From PALSA-612 sp963755155 (lineage in GTDB: Bacteria > Actinomycetota > Thermoleophilia > Gaiellales > Gaiellaceae): a stretch of 64,000 bases of DNA. The stretch's first letter is position 1; each line of letters begins with the position of its first letter. Location: positions 558,001 to 622,000 of the forward strand of contig CAVWIV010000007.1 of assembly GCA_963755155.1 (NCBI GenBank), in the 5' to 3' direction. Both the position numbers and the translations under genes were made by a program. Under the pieces are notes generated by a model that ran no database searches, had not been told where the DNA came from, and worked only from the letters and a program-made list of their open reading frames with translations. Shown piece by piece: positions 47,942 through 57,100 of the stretch.

Positions 47942-48943
47942 CTAGCCGCCGATGAAGGACATCTCGACCTTGGGGAGATCGACGGTCTCGGCGCTACGAA
48001 GCTCCGAGTAGCGGTCCTCGCGCTTTGTCCAGACGCCGCCGATGACCTCTGCGAGCTCCTCGTCCGAGGCGCCGGAACGCACGAGCCCGCGCAGGTCGTG
48101 CCCGCGAACGGCGAAGAGGCACGTGTAGAGCTTGCCGTCGGCCGAGAGCCGGGCCCGCGTGCAGTCGCCGCAGAACGGCTGCGTCACCGAGGCGATGACG
48201 CCGATCTCGCCGCTGCCGTCTCTGTAGCGATACCGCTGCGCCACCTCGCCGCGGTACGACGGCTCGACCGGCTCGAGGGGCAGCTCGGCGTCGATGGCGG
48301 CGACGAGCTCCGCGGCGGGCAGGACGTCGTCCAGCCGCCAGCCGTTCGTGTGCCCGACGTCCATGTACTCGATGAACCGAAGCGTGTGCCCTGCCGCCTT
48401 GAAGTGGCGGGCGAGCTCGATGATCGAGCCGTCGTTGAGCCCTCGCTTGACGACGACGTTCACCTTCACGGGCAGCCCTACCGCCGCCGCGGCATCGATG
48501 CCTTCGAGCACCTGAGCGACGGGAAAGTCGACGTCGTTCATCGCGCGAAAGACCTCGTCGTCGAGCGAATCGAGGCTCACGGTGACGCGCGTCAGGCCGG
48601 CGCGGGCGAGGTCTTCTGCCTGCCGCGCGAGCAGCGCGCCGTTCGTCGTCAGCGTGAGGTCGACGTCGCCGAGCGCCGCGAGCTTGGCCACGAGCACCGG
48701 CAGGTCGCGGCGGACGAGCGGCTCGCCGCCGGTGATGCGGATCTTCTCGACGCCGCCGGCGACGAAGACGCGCGCGATGCGCTCGATCTCCTCGAACGTC
48801 AGCAGGTCTTCGCGGCCCAGGAACTGGTACTCCCGGCCGAAGACCTCCTTCGGCATGCAGTAGACACAGCGGAAGTTGCAGCGGTCGGTGACGGAGATGC
48901 GCAGGTCGCGCAACGGCCGCCCGAACGTGTCGGTCATGGTCAC
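47942..48943 (-). CDS. moaA: GTP 3',8-cyclase MoaA
   Basis: The 333-residue radical SAM enzyme starts molybdenum cofactor synthesis. DLRISVTDRCNFRCVYCMPK gives Cys22, Cys26 and Cys29 for the SAM cluster. RITGGEPLVRRDL follows, and the C-terminal FCGDCTRARLSADGKLYTCL provides the second Fe-S cluster; it ends SFIGG as usual. No other moa/mog gene is in the window. It is preceded by a 23-base gap to a divergent gene. Confidence 0.95.
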   Translation of the reverse strand: MTMTDTFGRPLRDLRISVTDRCNFRCVYCMPKEVFGREYQFLGREDLLTFEEIERIARVFVAGGVEKIRITGGEPLVRRDLPVLVAKLAALGDVDLTLTTNGALLARQAEDLARAGLTRVTVSLDSLDDEVFRAMNDVDFPVAQVLEGIDAAAAVGLPVKVNVVVKRGLNDGSIIELARHFKAAGHTLRFIEYMDVGHTNGWRLDDVLPAAELVAAIDAELPLEPVEPSYRGEVAQRYRYRDGSGEIGVIASVTQPFCGDCTRARLSADGKLYTCLFAVRGHDLRGLVRSGASDEELAEVIGGVWTKREDRYSELRSAETVDLPKVEMSFIGG

Positions 48944-48966
48944 GCGGTCAGCGTACCGGCCGCGGT

Positions 48967-50595
48967 GTGCGACGATGCCCGGCCGTGCGAGGCCTGGAGG
49001 AGATCCCGTACGCCGTAGGCCTGCTGGCGGGCCTGCCGCGCTTCCTCCGCAATCCGCTGACGGTCGCAGACGCGCAGGCGGCGATGGCCGACCGCCTGGC
49101 GCGACGGGAGGAGCGGCTGCTGGCGTTGGTCCGTCGCGCGACCTCGTCCTCGTCGTCCGCGTATGCCCGTCTCTTTGCGCACGCCTCCTGCGAGCCGGGC
49201 GACGTGAAGCAGCTCGTCTCGGAGCGCGGCCCGGAAGGGGCGCTCGAAGCGCTCGCGGCGGCCGGCATCTACCTCACGGTGGACGAGTTCAAGGCGCGGC
49301 AGCCGGTCATCAGGGGCAGCCTGTCGTTCGACACCGAGCCGGCTCTCGTGCGCAATCTCGACGCCTCGCGCCATGTGCATGCCCGTTCGAGCGGCAGCCG
49401 CGGCCAGCGAACGCACCTCCACTTCGGCCTGCCGTTCGTTCGGGATTGCGCCGTGAACTCGCTCCTTCACCTCGAAGCACGGGGAGGACTCGACTGGGAC
49501 AAGGCGACGTGGGAGGCCCCGGGTGCGGGCGCGATGTTCCGGCTCCTGAAGTACAGCGCGTTCGGCGTCCCGGCCCGGGGATGGTTCACACCGGTCGACC
49601 CCTCCGCCGCCGGGCTCCATCCGCGCTATCGGCTCGCAGACCGGTCCGTCCACGGCCTGAGCCGGCTTGCCGGGAGGCCGCTGCCGCGAGCTCAGGTGGC
49701 CACCGTGTCCGATCCGCTGCCGTTCGCGCGCTGGCTGTCGTCGAGGCTTGCCGCCGGCCGAACGCCTCATGCCGTGGCCATGACGAGCGCGGCTGTGCGC
49801 CTGGCGCTCGCTGCGGATGGCGCGGGCGTCGACGTTGCGGGCGCGCAGCTCGTGCTGGGCGGCGAGCCCACGACGGAGGCGCGGCAGGAGGTGATCGCCC
49901 GCTCCGGCATCGTCGCCGTCCCGCGGTACGGCTCGATGGAGACCGGTCCGATCGGGTACGCGTGTCTCGCGCCCGCCGCCCCCGACGACGTCCATCTCCT
50001 CCGCGACCTGCACGCGGTGGTTCAGGCCCGAGGTTCCGTGGAGAGCCTGCCGCCGGACGCGCTGCTCGTCTCGTCACTCGCGTCGTCGAGCCCGTTCACG
50101 TTCATCAACATCTCGCTCGGCGACGCCGGCCTCATGGAGGAGCGGTCGTGCGGCTGTGCGTTCGAGCGGCCAGGCCTCACCGTGCACCTCCGTGACATCC
50201 GCAGCTTCGAGAAGCTCACTGGCACAGGCGTGACGTTCCTCGGCGCCGACGTCGTGCGCGCGCTCGAGGTGGAGCTACCGCGGCGGCTCGGCGGCGCCCC
50301 GACCGATTACCAGCTCGTGGAAAGCGCCGGCGAGAGCGGCCTTCCGCGCGTGACGCTGGTCGTCCATCCGCGGCTCGGCGAGCTAGAAGACGAGCGTGTT
50401 CTCGACGCTCTTGTGGACTCGCTCGCCCCGGGCGACAGCGGCGAGCACCTGATGGGTCTCATCTGGCGCCAGGGCGCGTCCCTGACGGTCGAGCGCCGGC
50501 CGCCGCACGTGGGCCGGTCGGGCAAGGTTCAACACCTCGTGCTCGAGATGGCCGCCGCGAGCCGGTCGGCGCTGCCGGAGCCGAATTCGAAGTAG
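48967..50595 (+). CDS. PaaK-like adenylate-forming protein
   Basis: The protein of up to 542 residues resembles the phenylacetate-CoA ligase/LuxE-type adenylating fold. HVHARSSGSRGQRTHLHFGL looks like the ST-SGTTG nucleotide loop region, and VAVPRYGSMETGPIGYACLA holds the YGSxE-type motif near 320. DALLVSSLASSSPFTFINIS and LRDIRSFEKLTGTGVTFLGA lie near the C-terminal end. The substrate is unknown. The start is either GTG 48967 or GTG 48985 (VRGLEEIPYAVGLL). It overlaps the convergent ATP-grasp gene by 67 bases. Confidence 0.78.
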   Translation: MRRCPAVRGLEEIPYAVGLLAGLPRFLRNPLTVADAQAAMADRLARREERLLALVRRATSSSSSAYARLFAHASCEPGDVKQLVSERGPEGALEALAAAGIYLTVDEFKARQPVIRGSLSFDTEPALVRNLDASRHVHARSSGSRGQRTHLHFGLPFVRDCAVNSLLHLEARGGLDWDKATWEAPGAGAMFRLLKYSAFGVPARGWFTPVDPSAAGLHPRYRLADRSVHGLSRLAGRPLPRAQVATVSDPLPFARWLSSRLAAGRTPHAVAMTSAAVRLALAADGAGVDVAGAQLVLGGEPTTEARQEVIARSGIVAVPRYGSMETGPIGYACLAPAAPDDVHLLRDLHAVVQARGSVESLPPDALLVSSLASSSPFTFINISLGDAGLMEERSCGCAFERPGLTVHLRDIRSFEKLTGTGVTFLGADVVRALEVELPRRLGGAPTDYQLVESAGESGLPRVTLVVHPRLGELEDERVLDALVDSLAPGDSGEHLMGLIWRQGASLTVERRPPHVGRSGKVQHLVLEMAAASRSALPEPNSK

Positions 50596-51335
50596 AGCGA
50601 AGGCTCGGCCAACTCGAGCTCGAGGACAGCGCCGCCGAGCAGGTCGACGCGCGCGTAGAGCGGCTTGCCGGGCGCGCAGGCGAGCGCCACCTCCGCGATC
50701 TCGCGCTCCTCGTCGGACGCCTCGCCCGGCGCCAGCTCCTCGTCGAGGTAGAGCCCGGCCCGCTCGCCGCCTTGCGGCAACGGGACGCGCCGCATCAGCG
50801 AGTGGGAGTAGGCGCCGCCGATGTAGACGAGGGCCCGCTCTTCGCCGTCCACGTACGGCTGAACCATCGCCGTCCGCCCGTCGCCGTGGATACGGCGTAT
50901 GAGCGCCTCGGCGTCCTGGTCCGGTTCGAACCGCGCGGATGAACGGCCGCCGGCGGAGATCGACGGCTTGACGACGAACGGGCCGTCGGGCGGGACAAAG
51001 GGCTCTCCGGGAGGAATGAATCGCGTGGGGACGATAGGCACCCCGGCAGCGGCAAGCTGCTCGAGATAGCGCTTGTCGGTGTTCCACTCGAGGAGCGACA
51101 CCGGGTTCTCGACGCGCCGCAGCGACCGTGCCCACGCGAGGAACTCGTCACGCCGTTCCGCGTAGTCCCACGTCGAGCGGAGCACGACGAGGTCGAATGC
51201 GTCCCAGTCCACCGAGCCGTCGTCCCAGACTGCGGGAACGCCATCGATGCCGTGGGCGGCGAGCGCGGGGAGGAGGAGCCGGTCGTCGGGCTCGAGCCCG
51301 GGGATCTCTGCGCAGGTCGCCAGAGCGACCCGCAT
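50529..51335 (-). CDS. RimK/glutathione-synthetase-like ATP-grasp protein
   Basis: The 268-residue protein has the ATP-grasp layout. MRVALATCAEIPGLEPDDRL forms the N-terminal domain, NTDKRYLEQLAAAGVPIVPT and GPFVVKPSISAGGRSSARF carry the lysine and glycine-rich loop, MVQPYVDGEERALVYIGG carries further ATP contacts, and ARVDLLGGAVLELELAEPSL carries the Mg ligands. It should ligate a carboxylate to an amine or thiol; the substrate is unknown. Its stop is inside the convergent PaaK-like gene. Confidence 0.85.
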   Translation of the reverse strand: MRVALATCAEIPGLEPDDRLLLPALAAHGIDGVPAVWDDGSVDWDAFDLVVLRSTWDYAERRDEFLAWARSLRRVENPVSLLEWNTDKRYLEQLAAAGVPIVPTRFIPPGEPFVPPDGPFVVKPSISAGGRSSARFEPDQDAEALIRRIHGDGRTAMVQPYVDGEERALVYIGGAYSHSLMRRVPLPQGGERAGLYLDEELAPGEASDEEREIAEVALACAPGKPLYARVDLLGGAVLELELAEPSLYFEFGSGSADRLAAAISSTRC

Positions 51336-52414
51336 CAGATCGACCAGGCGCCGTCCTGCTGCACGACCTGCCCGTCGAGCTCGATGCGCCCGCCGGACCG
51401 GAGGTCCTTGACGATGTCCCAGTGGACGACGCTCGTGTTCTGGCCGCCGATCGACGTGTAGCTCTGGCCGAGCGCGAGGTGAATCGAGCCGTCGATCTTC
51501 TCGTCGAAGAGCGTGTTCTTCATGTAGCGCGTGATGCCGGGATTGCAGCCGATGCCGAGCTCGCCGATCCGCCGTGCGCCTTCGTCGCGGTCGAGGATGC
51601 CGTGGAGGACGTCCTCGCCGCGGATGGCCGAGGCCGCGACGACTTTCCCCCCGTCGAACTCGAGCCGGATGCCTTCGAGCTCCTGCCCCTCGTGCACCGC
51701 CGGATACTCGGAGAACGTGATCACGCCGTTGGCCGAGCTCTCCACGGGTGCGAAGAAGAACTCGCCGCCGGGCATGTTCTTGCGCCCGTCGTCAACCTCG
51801 CCGTGGCGGCCGTCGAGCGAGATCGTGAGGTCGGTGCCCTCGCCGACGATGCGGATCTCGGCCGCCGCATCGAACCGGTCGGCGTAGCGCCGCATCCGCT
51901 CGCCCTCGGCGTCCCAGTCGAGGAGGCACGCGCCGAACACGATCTCCGTGAGCTGGTCGAGCGTCAGCCCGGCTTCCTGGGCGAGCGCGTTCGTCGGGTA
52001 CTGGCAGCTGACCCAGGGAATCTCGGACGTCATCGAGCGTCGGTAGAAGATCTTCTCGGCAGCCTGCGCGAGCGTGAGCCGTTCCGCCGGGAGATCTGCC
52101 GCCGCACGCGTGTTCTCGGGGGCGCCGAGCGTGATGCGCGCGTCCATGCGGTCGCACGCGTAGCGGTCGATCTCCGGCAGCTCGCCGAGCAGATCCTCCG
52201 GAGCCTCTGCAGCCCAGCCGTCGTCGATCGGCCACATCGACCAGTTGACGCGCATGATCGCGAAGGCGCCCCGCCGCGCGATCTGCCGCTCGAGCTCCTC
52301 GAGCAGAGGCCGCGCCAGCGGCGTCGAGCGGATGAGCACCTCCCAGCCGGGCTGGACGTCGAGGCAGCGCTCGACGAGGAGCTTCGCGTACGCCTCGATC
52401 CTGGGATCTCTCAA
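51335..52414 (-). CDS. M29-type aminopeptidase, intact copy
   Basis: The 359-residue protein of the thermophilic-aminopeptidase (M29) family has RIEAYAKLLVERCLDVQPGW at the start, VGEGTDLTISLDGRHGEVDD, NMPGGEFFFAPVESSANGVI, GIGCNPGITRYMKNTLFDEK and GSIHLALGQSYTSIGGQNTS, the last two blocks with metal-binding Glu/His. It starts at TTG overlapping the stop of the upstream paralogue. It removes N-terminal residues using two metals in the cytosol. It is about 45% identical by eye to the gene before it, so a tandem duplication. Confidence 0.87.
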   Translation of the reverse strand: MRDPRIEAYAKLLVERCLDVQPGWEVLIRSTPLARPLLEELERQIARRGAFAIMRVNWSMWPIDDGWAAEAPEDLLGELPEIDRYACDRMDARITLGAPENTRAAADLPAERLTLAQAAEKIFYRRSMTSEIPWVSCQYPTNALAQEAGLTLDQLTEIVFGACLLDWDAEGERMRRYADRFDAAAEIRIVGEGTDLTISLDGRHGEVDDGRKNMPGGEFFFAPVESSANGVITFSEYPAVHEGQELEGIRLEFDGGKVVAASAIRGEDVLHGILDRDEGARRIGELGIGCNPGITRYMKNTLFDEKIDGSIHLALGQSYTSIGGQNTSVVHWDIVKDLRSGGRIELDGQVVQQDGAWSI

Positions 52415-53483
52415 ATGAGCCAGCTCCCGTCGCGCTGCACGACCTTGCCGTCGAGCTCGATCGTGCCCGAGCCGCGGAGGTTCTTGACCATGTCCCAGTG
52501 GACCGCCGAGACGTTCGTGCCGCCCAGGAATGGGAAGCCGTTTCCCAGGGCCAGATGGATCGTGCCCTCGATCTTCTCGTCGAAGAGCGTGTTCTGCGTG
52601 TGCCGCTGGATGCCGGGGTTGCAGCCGATGCCGAACTCGCCGAGCACGCGGGCGCCGTCGTCGGTGTCTAGCGTCTTGAGCAGAAACTCCTCGTCGCGTC
52701 GAGGCCGACGCGTCGACTGCGCGGCCGCCCTCGAAGCGGAGCTGAACGTTCTCGATCGCGCGGCCCCCGTAACACGCCGGGTACTCGGAGAAGGCAACGG
52801 TGCCGGAGGCCGAGTCCTCGACCGGGCTGTAGAAGACCTCGCCGCCCGGCATGTTCGCGCCGATCGCGTCCACGTGGCCGGAGCGGCCTTCGAGACTGAA
52901 GGTGAGATCGGTGCCGTCGCCGGTGATCCGCACCTCTGCGGCCGCGTCGAAGTGCGCTGCGATCTCCCGCATGCGCTCGCCGAGGGCTTCCCAGTCGACG
53001 AGCACGGCGCTGTAGAGGAAGTCCTCGTATGCCCGAAGGCCCATGCCGGCATCCTGCGCGAGCGCCGAAGTGGGGTACTGGCAGCCGACCCAGGGCTTCT
53101 CTCCCGCGAAGAACGGCTCGGCATGCGGCCGGTACGCCTGGCGGCGCAGCATCAGCCGCTCGGGTGAGATGTCTATGCCGTCCCGGGTGTTCTCCGGCGC
53201 GTCGATGACCATGAAGGAGTTCGCGTGGTCGAGCTCGTGGGCGTCGATCTCGGGGACGCGCGCCAGCAGCTCCTCGGGCGCCTCGGCTACCCACGCCGAT
53301 GTGCGGGAGAAGGACAGCCGTGGCAGCGCGTATGCGCCCCGGCGCGCGATCGCAGCTACGACCTCCTCCACGAGCGGCCTCGCTTCCGGGGATGCGCGGA
53401 CGAGCACCTGCCAGCCAGGCTGGACGTCGATGCAGCGGTCGACGAGCAGGGTTGCATAGTCCGCGAAGACGGGAATCAGCCAT
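52411..53483 (-). pseudogene. M29-type aminopeptidase, copy with two frameshifts
   Basis: MADSR begins at 53483, but FADYATLLVDRCIDVQPGWQ needs a one-base shift near 53466. The middle (SPVEDSASGTVAFSEYPACY) is in that frame, and the C-terminus (EEFLLKTLDTDDGARVLGEF, CNPGIQRHTQNTLFDEKIEG, GNGFPFLGGTNVSAVHWDMV) continues after another shift near 52692. All conserved M29 blocks are present and the length (about 357) is normal, so a consensus error or very recent decay is likely. A non-standard start could replace the first shift. Divergent from dnaK. Confidence 0.8.
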
Positions 53484-53500
53484 GGAAGCTGGACAGTAAC

Positions 53501-53546
53501 GTGTGCAAGTTGCTACGCTGCGACTTAGATTATCTCTCTTGCACAC
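53501..53546. promoter_or_regulatory. 9-bp inverted repeat in the dnaK promoter region
   Basis: GTGTGCAAG (53501-53509) and CTTGCACAC (53538-53546) are perfect inverted copies 28 bases apart, 25-70 bases before dnaK. The element resembles HspR HAIR half-sites (CTTGAGT/ACTCAAG) in its CTTG/CAAG ends, but with the halves in reversed order. It is the only palindrome I see in this heat-shock intergenic region and may be the HspR operator of this organism. Confidence 0.45.
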
Positions 53547-53570
53547 TGATCGACCAGAAGGAGACATGCG

Positions 53571-55457
53571 ATGGGCAAGGTGATCGGCATCGACCTCGGC
53601 ACGACGAACTCGTGCATGGCAGTGATCGAAGGCGGGGAGCCTGCAGTGATCCCGAACGCGGAGGGTGGCCGGACGACGCCGTCCGTCGTCGCGTTCACGA
53701 AGGACGGGCAGCGGCTCGTCGGCGCGCCGGCGAAGCGCCAGCAGGTGACGAACCCCGAGAACACGGTGTTCTCGATCAAGCGCTTCATGGGCCGGAAGTT
53801 CGACGAGGTCTCGGAGGAGATGACGATCGTCCCGTACGAGGTCGCGAAGGGCCCGAACGAGGACGTGCGCGTGAAGGCGGACGGCAAGGAGTACGCGCCG
53901 CCGGAGCTCTGCGCGATGATCCTCCAGAAGCTCAAGGCGGACGCGGAGGCGTACCTCGGCGAGGAGGTCACGGACGCCGTGATCACCGTCCCGGCGTACT
54001 TCAACAACGCTCAGCGCGAGGCGACGAAGGACGCCGGCAAGATCGCCGGCCTCAACGTCCTCCGCATCATCAACGAGCCGACCGCCGCGTCGCTCGCCTA
54101 CGGCCTCGACAAGGAGGCCGACCAGACGATCCTCGTCTTCGACCTCGGAGGCGGCACGTTCGACGTGTCCGTGCTCGAGCTCGGCGACGGGACGTTCCAC
54201 GTGAAGGCGACGTCGGGCGACAACCACCTCGGCGGCGACAACTTCGACAAGGCCGTCGTCGACTGGCTCGTCGCGGAGTTCAAGAAGGACCACGGCGCCG
54301 ACCTCTCGCAGGACCCGGTGGCGCTCCAGCGGCTCTACGACGCCGCCGAGAAGGCGAAGATCGAGCTCTCCTCGACGATGACGACGCAGATCAACCTGCC
54401 GTTCATCGCCGAGGGCCCGAAGCACCTCGACATGCAGCTCACGCGCGCGAAGTTCCTCGAGCTGACGGCGGAGCTGCTCGAGCGGACGGTGGGCCCGACG
54501 AAGCAGGTGATCGCCGACGCCGGTCTCACCGCCGCCGACATCGAGCACGTCGTGCTCGTAGGCGGAATGACCCGCATGCCTGCCGTCCAGGAGAAGGTCA
54601 CCGAGCTGCTCGGCAAGGAGCCGCACAAGGGCGTCAACCCGGACGAGGTCGTCGCCGTCGGCGCCGCCATTCAGGCCGGCGTCATGCGCGGCGAGGTGAA
54701 GGACGTGCTCCTGCTCGACGTCACGCCGCTGTCGCTCGGCATCGAGACGAAGGGCGGCGTCTTCACGCAGCTCATCGAGCGCAACACGACCATCCCCAAC
54801 CGGAAGTCCGAGACGTTCTCGACGGCGGAGGACAACCAGCCGTCGGTCGAGATCCACGTGCTCCAGGGCGAGTCGGAGATGGCGCTCTACAACAAGACGC
54901 TGGGGAAGTTCCAGCTCGTGGGCATTCCGCCGGCCCCGCGCGGCATGCCGCAGATCGAGGTCGCCTTCGACATCGACGCGAACGGCATCATCAACGTGTC
55001 CGCGAAGGACCTCGGCACCGGCAACGAGCAGCAGGTCCGCATTGAGGGCGGCTCTGGCCTCAAGGCCGAAGAGGTCGAGCGGATGATGAAGGAGGCCGAG
55101 GCGCACGCAGGCGAGGCGCACGCGATGCGCGAACTCGCCGACGCGAAGAACATGGCCGAGAACCTCGTCTACCAGACCGAGAAGGCGCTCAAGGAGAACC
55201 GCGAGGCGCTCGACGAGTCGGCCGCCTCGACGATCGAGGGCCGGATCATGGAGCTGAACGAGGCGCTCAAGGGCTCCGACCTCGCCGAGGTGAAGGCGAA
55301 GACCGACGCGCTCGTGGAGGCCTCGCACTCGCTGGCCGAGGCGGTGTACGCGAAGGCAAGCGAGCAGGCCGCTCCGGCCGACGGTGACGGCGCCGCTGCA
55401 GACGACGAGGTGGTCGAGGACGCCGACTACGAGGTCGTCGAAGAAGAGGCGAAGTGA
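53571..55457 (+). CDS. dnaK: molecular chaperone DnaK
   Basis: The 628-residue Hsp70 begins MGKVIGIDLGTTNSCMAVIE. It carries the nucleotide-domain motifs TVPAYFNNAQREATKDAGKI, VFDLGGGTFDVSVLELGDG and VGGMTRMPAVQEKVTEL, then the substrate-binding domain after LLLDVTPLSLGIETKGG, and an acidic C-terminus (DADYEVVEEEAK). Length is typical. A good SD (AAGGAG) precedes the ATG. It is the first gene of dnaK-grpE-dnaJ-hspR, and its stop overlaps the grpE start. Confidence 0.97.
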   Translation: MGKVIGIDLGTTNSCMAVIEGGEPAVIPNAEGGRTTPSVVAFTKDGQRLVGAPAKRQQVTNPENTVFSIKRFMGRKFDEVSEEMTIVPYEVAKGPNEDVRVKADGKEYAPPELCAMILQKLKADAEAYLGEEVTDAVITVPAYFNNAQREATKDAGKIAGLNVLRIINEPTAASLAYGLDKEADQTILVFDLGGGTFDVSVLELGDGTFHVKATSGDNHLGGDNFDKAVVDWLVAEFKKDHGADLSQDPVALQRLYDAAEKAKIELSSTMTTQINLPFIAEGPKHLDMQLTRAKFLELTAELLERTVGPTKQVIADAGLTAADIEHVVLVGGMTRMPAVQEKVTELLGKEPHKGVNPDEVVAVGAAIQAGVMRGEVKDVLLLDVTPLSLGIETKGGVFTQLIERNTTIPNRKSETFSTAEDNQPSVEIHVLQGESEMALYNKTLGKFQLVGIPPAPRGMPQIEVAFDIDANGIINVSAKDLGTGNEQQVRIEGGSGLKAEEVERMMKEAEAHAGEAHAMRELADAKNMAENLVYQTEKALKENREALDESAASTIEGRIMELNEALKGSDLAEVKAKTDALVEASHSLAEAVYAKASEQAAPADGDGAAADDEVVEDADYEVVEEEAK

Positions 55458-56013
55458 CCGTCACGAAGGCCGAGCTGGAGCAGAAGCTCGCGGAGCTGGA
55501 GGCGGCGAGGGACAGCGCCATCGCCGACCTCCAGCGTGTCGCCGCCGACTTCGACAACTTCCGCAAGCGGACGGCACGCGACCACGAGGCGTTGATCGCG
55601 CGTGCCGCCGAGCGGCTCGTGAAGGAGCTCTTGCCGGTGCTCGACGACCTGGAAAGGGCGCTGGAGGTGGCGAAGCCACCGGAGGCGCCTGTCCGCGACA
55701 GCGGACCAGGGGAGGGGTTCGGGGGAACCGGGTGGAGGTTCCCCCGACGCACGACGAGGCGCTCACGAAGCTCGAAGACGGCGTGAGGCTCGTCCACCGC
55801 GAGCTGTCGCAGGTGCTTCAGAAGGAGGGTCTCGTCGCCGTCGAGACCGACGGGAAGTTCGACCCGCACGAGCACGAGGCGCTCCTGACGCAGCCGTCCG
55901 AGGCCGAAGAGGGCGCGATCCTCGAGGTGATCCAGAAGGGCTATCGCCTGGGTGACCGCGTGCTGCGGCCTGCCCGTGTCGTGGTGAGCGCCGGTGGCGA
56001 CGAGAACCACTAG
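55454..56013 (+). pseudogene. grpE: grpE, interrupted by a palindromic insert and a frame change
   Basis: The N-terminal coiled coil is normal: TKAELEQKLAELEAARDSAI, DFDNFRKRTARDHEALIARA and LLPVLDDLERALEVAK. A stretch of palindromic DNA then follows, the frame changes within a run of five C near 55745, and the C-terminal GrpE half resumes: LTKLEDGVRLVHRELSQVLQ, EGLVAVETDGKFDPHEHEAL, GYRLGDRVLRPARVVVS. GrpE is the essential nucleotide exchange factor of DnaK, so a truly broken copy would be surprising. A homopolymer consensus error is the likeliest reason. Overlaps dnaJ by 20 bases. Confidence 0.85.
55691..55745. repeat. palindrome-dense insert inside grpE
   Basis: Three nested hairpins occur in 55 bases: GTCCGC-gaca-GCGGAC (55691-55706), GGTTC-gggg-GAACC (55716-55729) and GGGGGAACC-gggtgga-GGTTCCCCC (55721-55745). 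The segment encodes Gly/Pro/Arg filler absent from normal GrpE, so it looks like a REP-like or small palindromic element that landed in the gene. Confidence 0.5.
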
Positions 56014-57100
56014 GAGCCTCTACGAGGTGCTCGGCGTCGAGAAGGGCGCCTCGGCCGACGAGATCAAGAAGGCCTACCGGAAGCTCGCCCGCCAGTACCA
56101 CCCGGACAAGAACCCGGGCGACTCGGAGGCCGAGGAGATGTTCAAGGAGGTGCAGGCCGCCTACGACGTCCTCTCCGACTCCGAGAAGCGCCAGCAGTAC
56201 GACTCGTGGGGCTCGCCGGGCGGTCGTCCCGAGTTCGGGCCTGGTGGCTCGTTCACGTTCGACTTCGGCGACTTCGGCGATCTCGGCGACCTGCTGGGCG
56301 GGATCTTCGGCGGACGAGGCGGCGGCATGCGCGCGCAGCAGGCGCCGCGCGGCCGGCGTGGCCAGGACGTCGAGGTGGAGCTCAACCTCTCGTTCGACGA
56401 CGCGCTGCGCGGCGTCGAGACGACGATTCCCGTCAGCCTCGAGTCGGCGTGCTCGACGTGCAAGGGCTCCGGCGCGAAGCCCGGGACGCTGCCGAAGACG
56501 TGCCCGCAGTGCGGCGGCCGCGGCGTCGTCTCGGAGGCGCAGGGGCTATTCGCGCTGTCGCAGCCGTGCCCGCGCTGCCGCGGGAACGGCACGGTGATCG
56601 AGGATCCCTGCCAGACGTGCCGCGGCACGGGTCGCGAGCGGCGGACGCGACGCTTCAAGGTGAAGATCCCGGCCGGCGTGAAGGACGGCACGCGTATCCG
56701 CCTGCGCGGCAAGGGCGAGGCGGGCTACGGCGGAGCGCCCGCGGGCGATCTCTATGTCGTCACGCGGGTGGCCGCGTCGAAGCTCTTCCGCCGTCGCGGT
56801 GAGGCCGATCTCGAGCTCGAGGTTCCGATCACGTATCCCGAGGCCGCGCTCGGCGCGACAGTCGAAGTGCCCACGCCCGACGGCCGCGTCTCGCTGAAGG
56901 TGCCGGCCGGGACGCAGGACGGCAAGCTCCTGCGTATCAAGGGCCGCGGCGTGCCGAGGCTGAAGGGCTCCGGCCGCGGCGACCTCATCGCCCGCGTTCG
57001 CGTGACGGTGCCGGCGAAGCTCTCGAAGGAAGAGCGCCAGGCCGTCGAGCAGCTGCGCGACGCCTCTCGCGAAGACCCGAGAGAGAAGGCGTTCTCGTGA
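55994..57100 (+). CDS. dnaJ: chaperone protein DnaJ
   Basis: The 368-residue type I J-protein has the J domain (LYEVLGVEKGASADEIKKAY, with HPD in QYHPDKNPGD near 35-37), a Gly/Phe-rich linker (FTFDFGDFGDLGDLLGGIFG), four CxxCxGxG zinc repeats (CSTCKGSGAKPG, CPQCGGRG, CPRCRGNG, CQTCRGTG) and the C-terminal substrate domains. It stimulates DnaK ATPase. The start is GTG inside the end of grpE; the stop overlaps hspR. Confidence 0.96.
   Translation: MATRTTRSLYEVLGVEKGASADEIKKAYRKLARQYHPDKNPGDSEAEEMFKEVQAAYDVLSDSEKRQQYDSWGSPGGRPEFGPGGSFTFDFGDFGDLGDLLGGIFGGRGGGMRAQQAPRGRRGQDVEVELNLSFDDALRGVETTIPVSLESACSTCKGSGAKPGTLPKTCPQCGGRGVVSEAQGLFALSQPCPRCRGNGTVIEDPCQTCRGTGRERRTRRFKVKIPAGVKDGTRIRLRGKGEAGYGGAPAGDLYVVTRVAASKLFRRRGEADLELEVPITYPEAALGATVEVPTPDGRVSLKVPAGTQDGKLLRIKGRGVPRLKGSGRGDLIARVRVTVPAKLSKEERQAVEQLRDASREDPREKAFS

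Noticed and set aside
53501..53546. Canonical HspR HAIR site
   Set aside because: The halves are GTGCAAG and CTTGCAC in outward order 28 bases apart, not CTTGAGT-N7-ACTCAAG; kept only as a tentative operator.
52668..55328. 886-codon minus-strand open frame across dnaK
   Set aside because: It is a shadow of dnaK, whose plus-strand product is certain; the antisense product is Leu/Arg/Val low-complexity.
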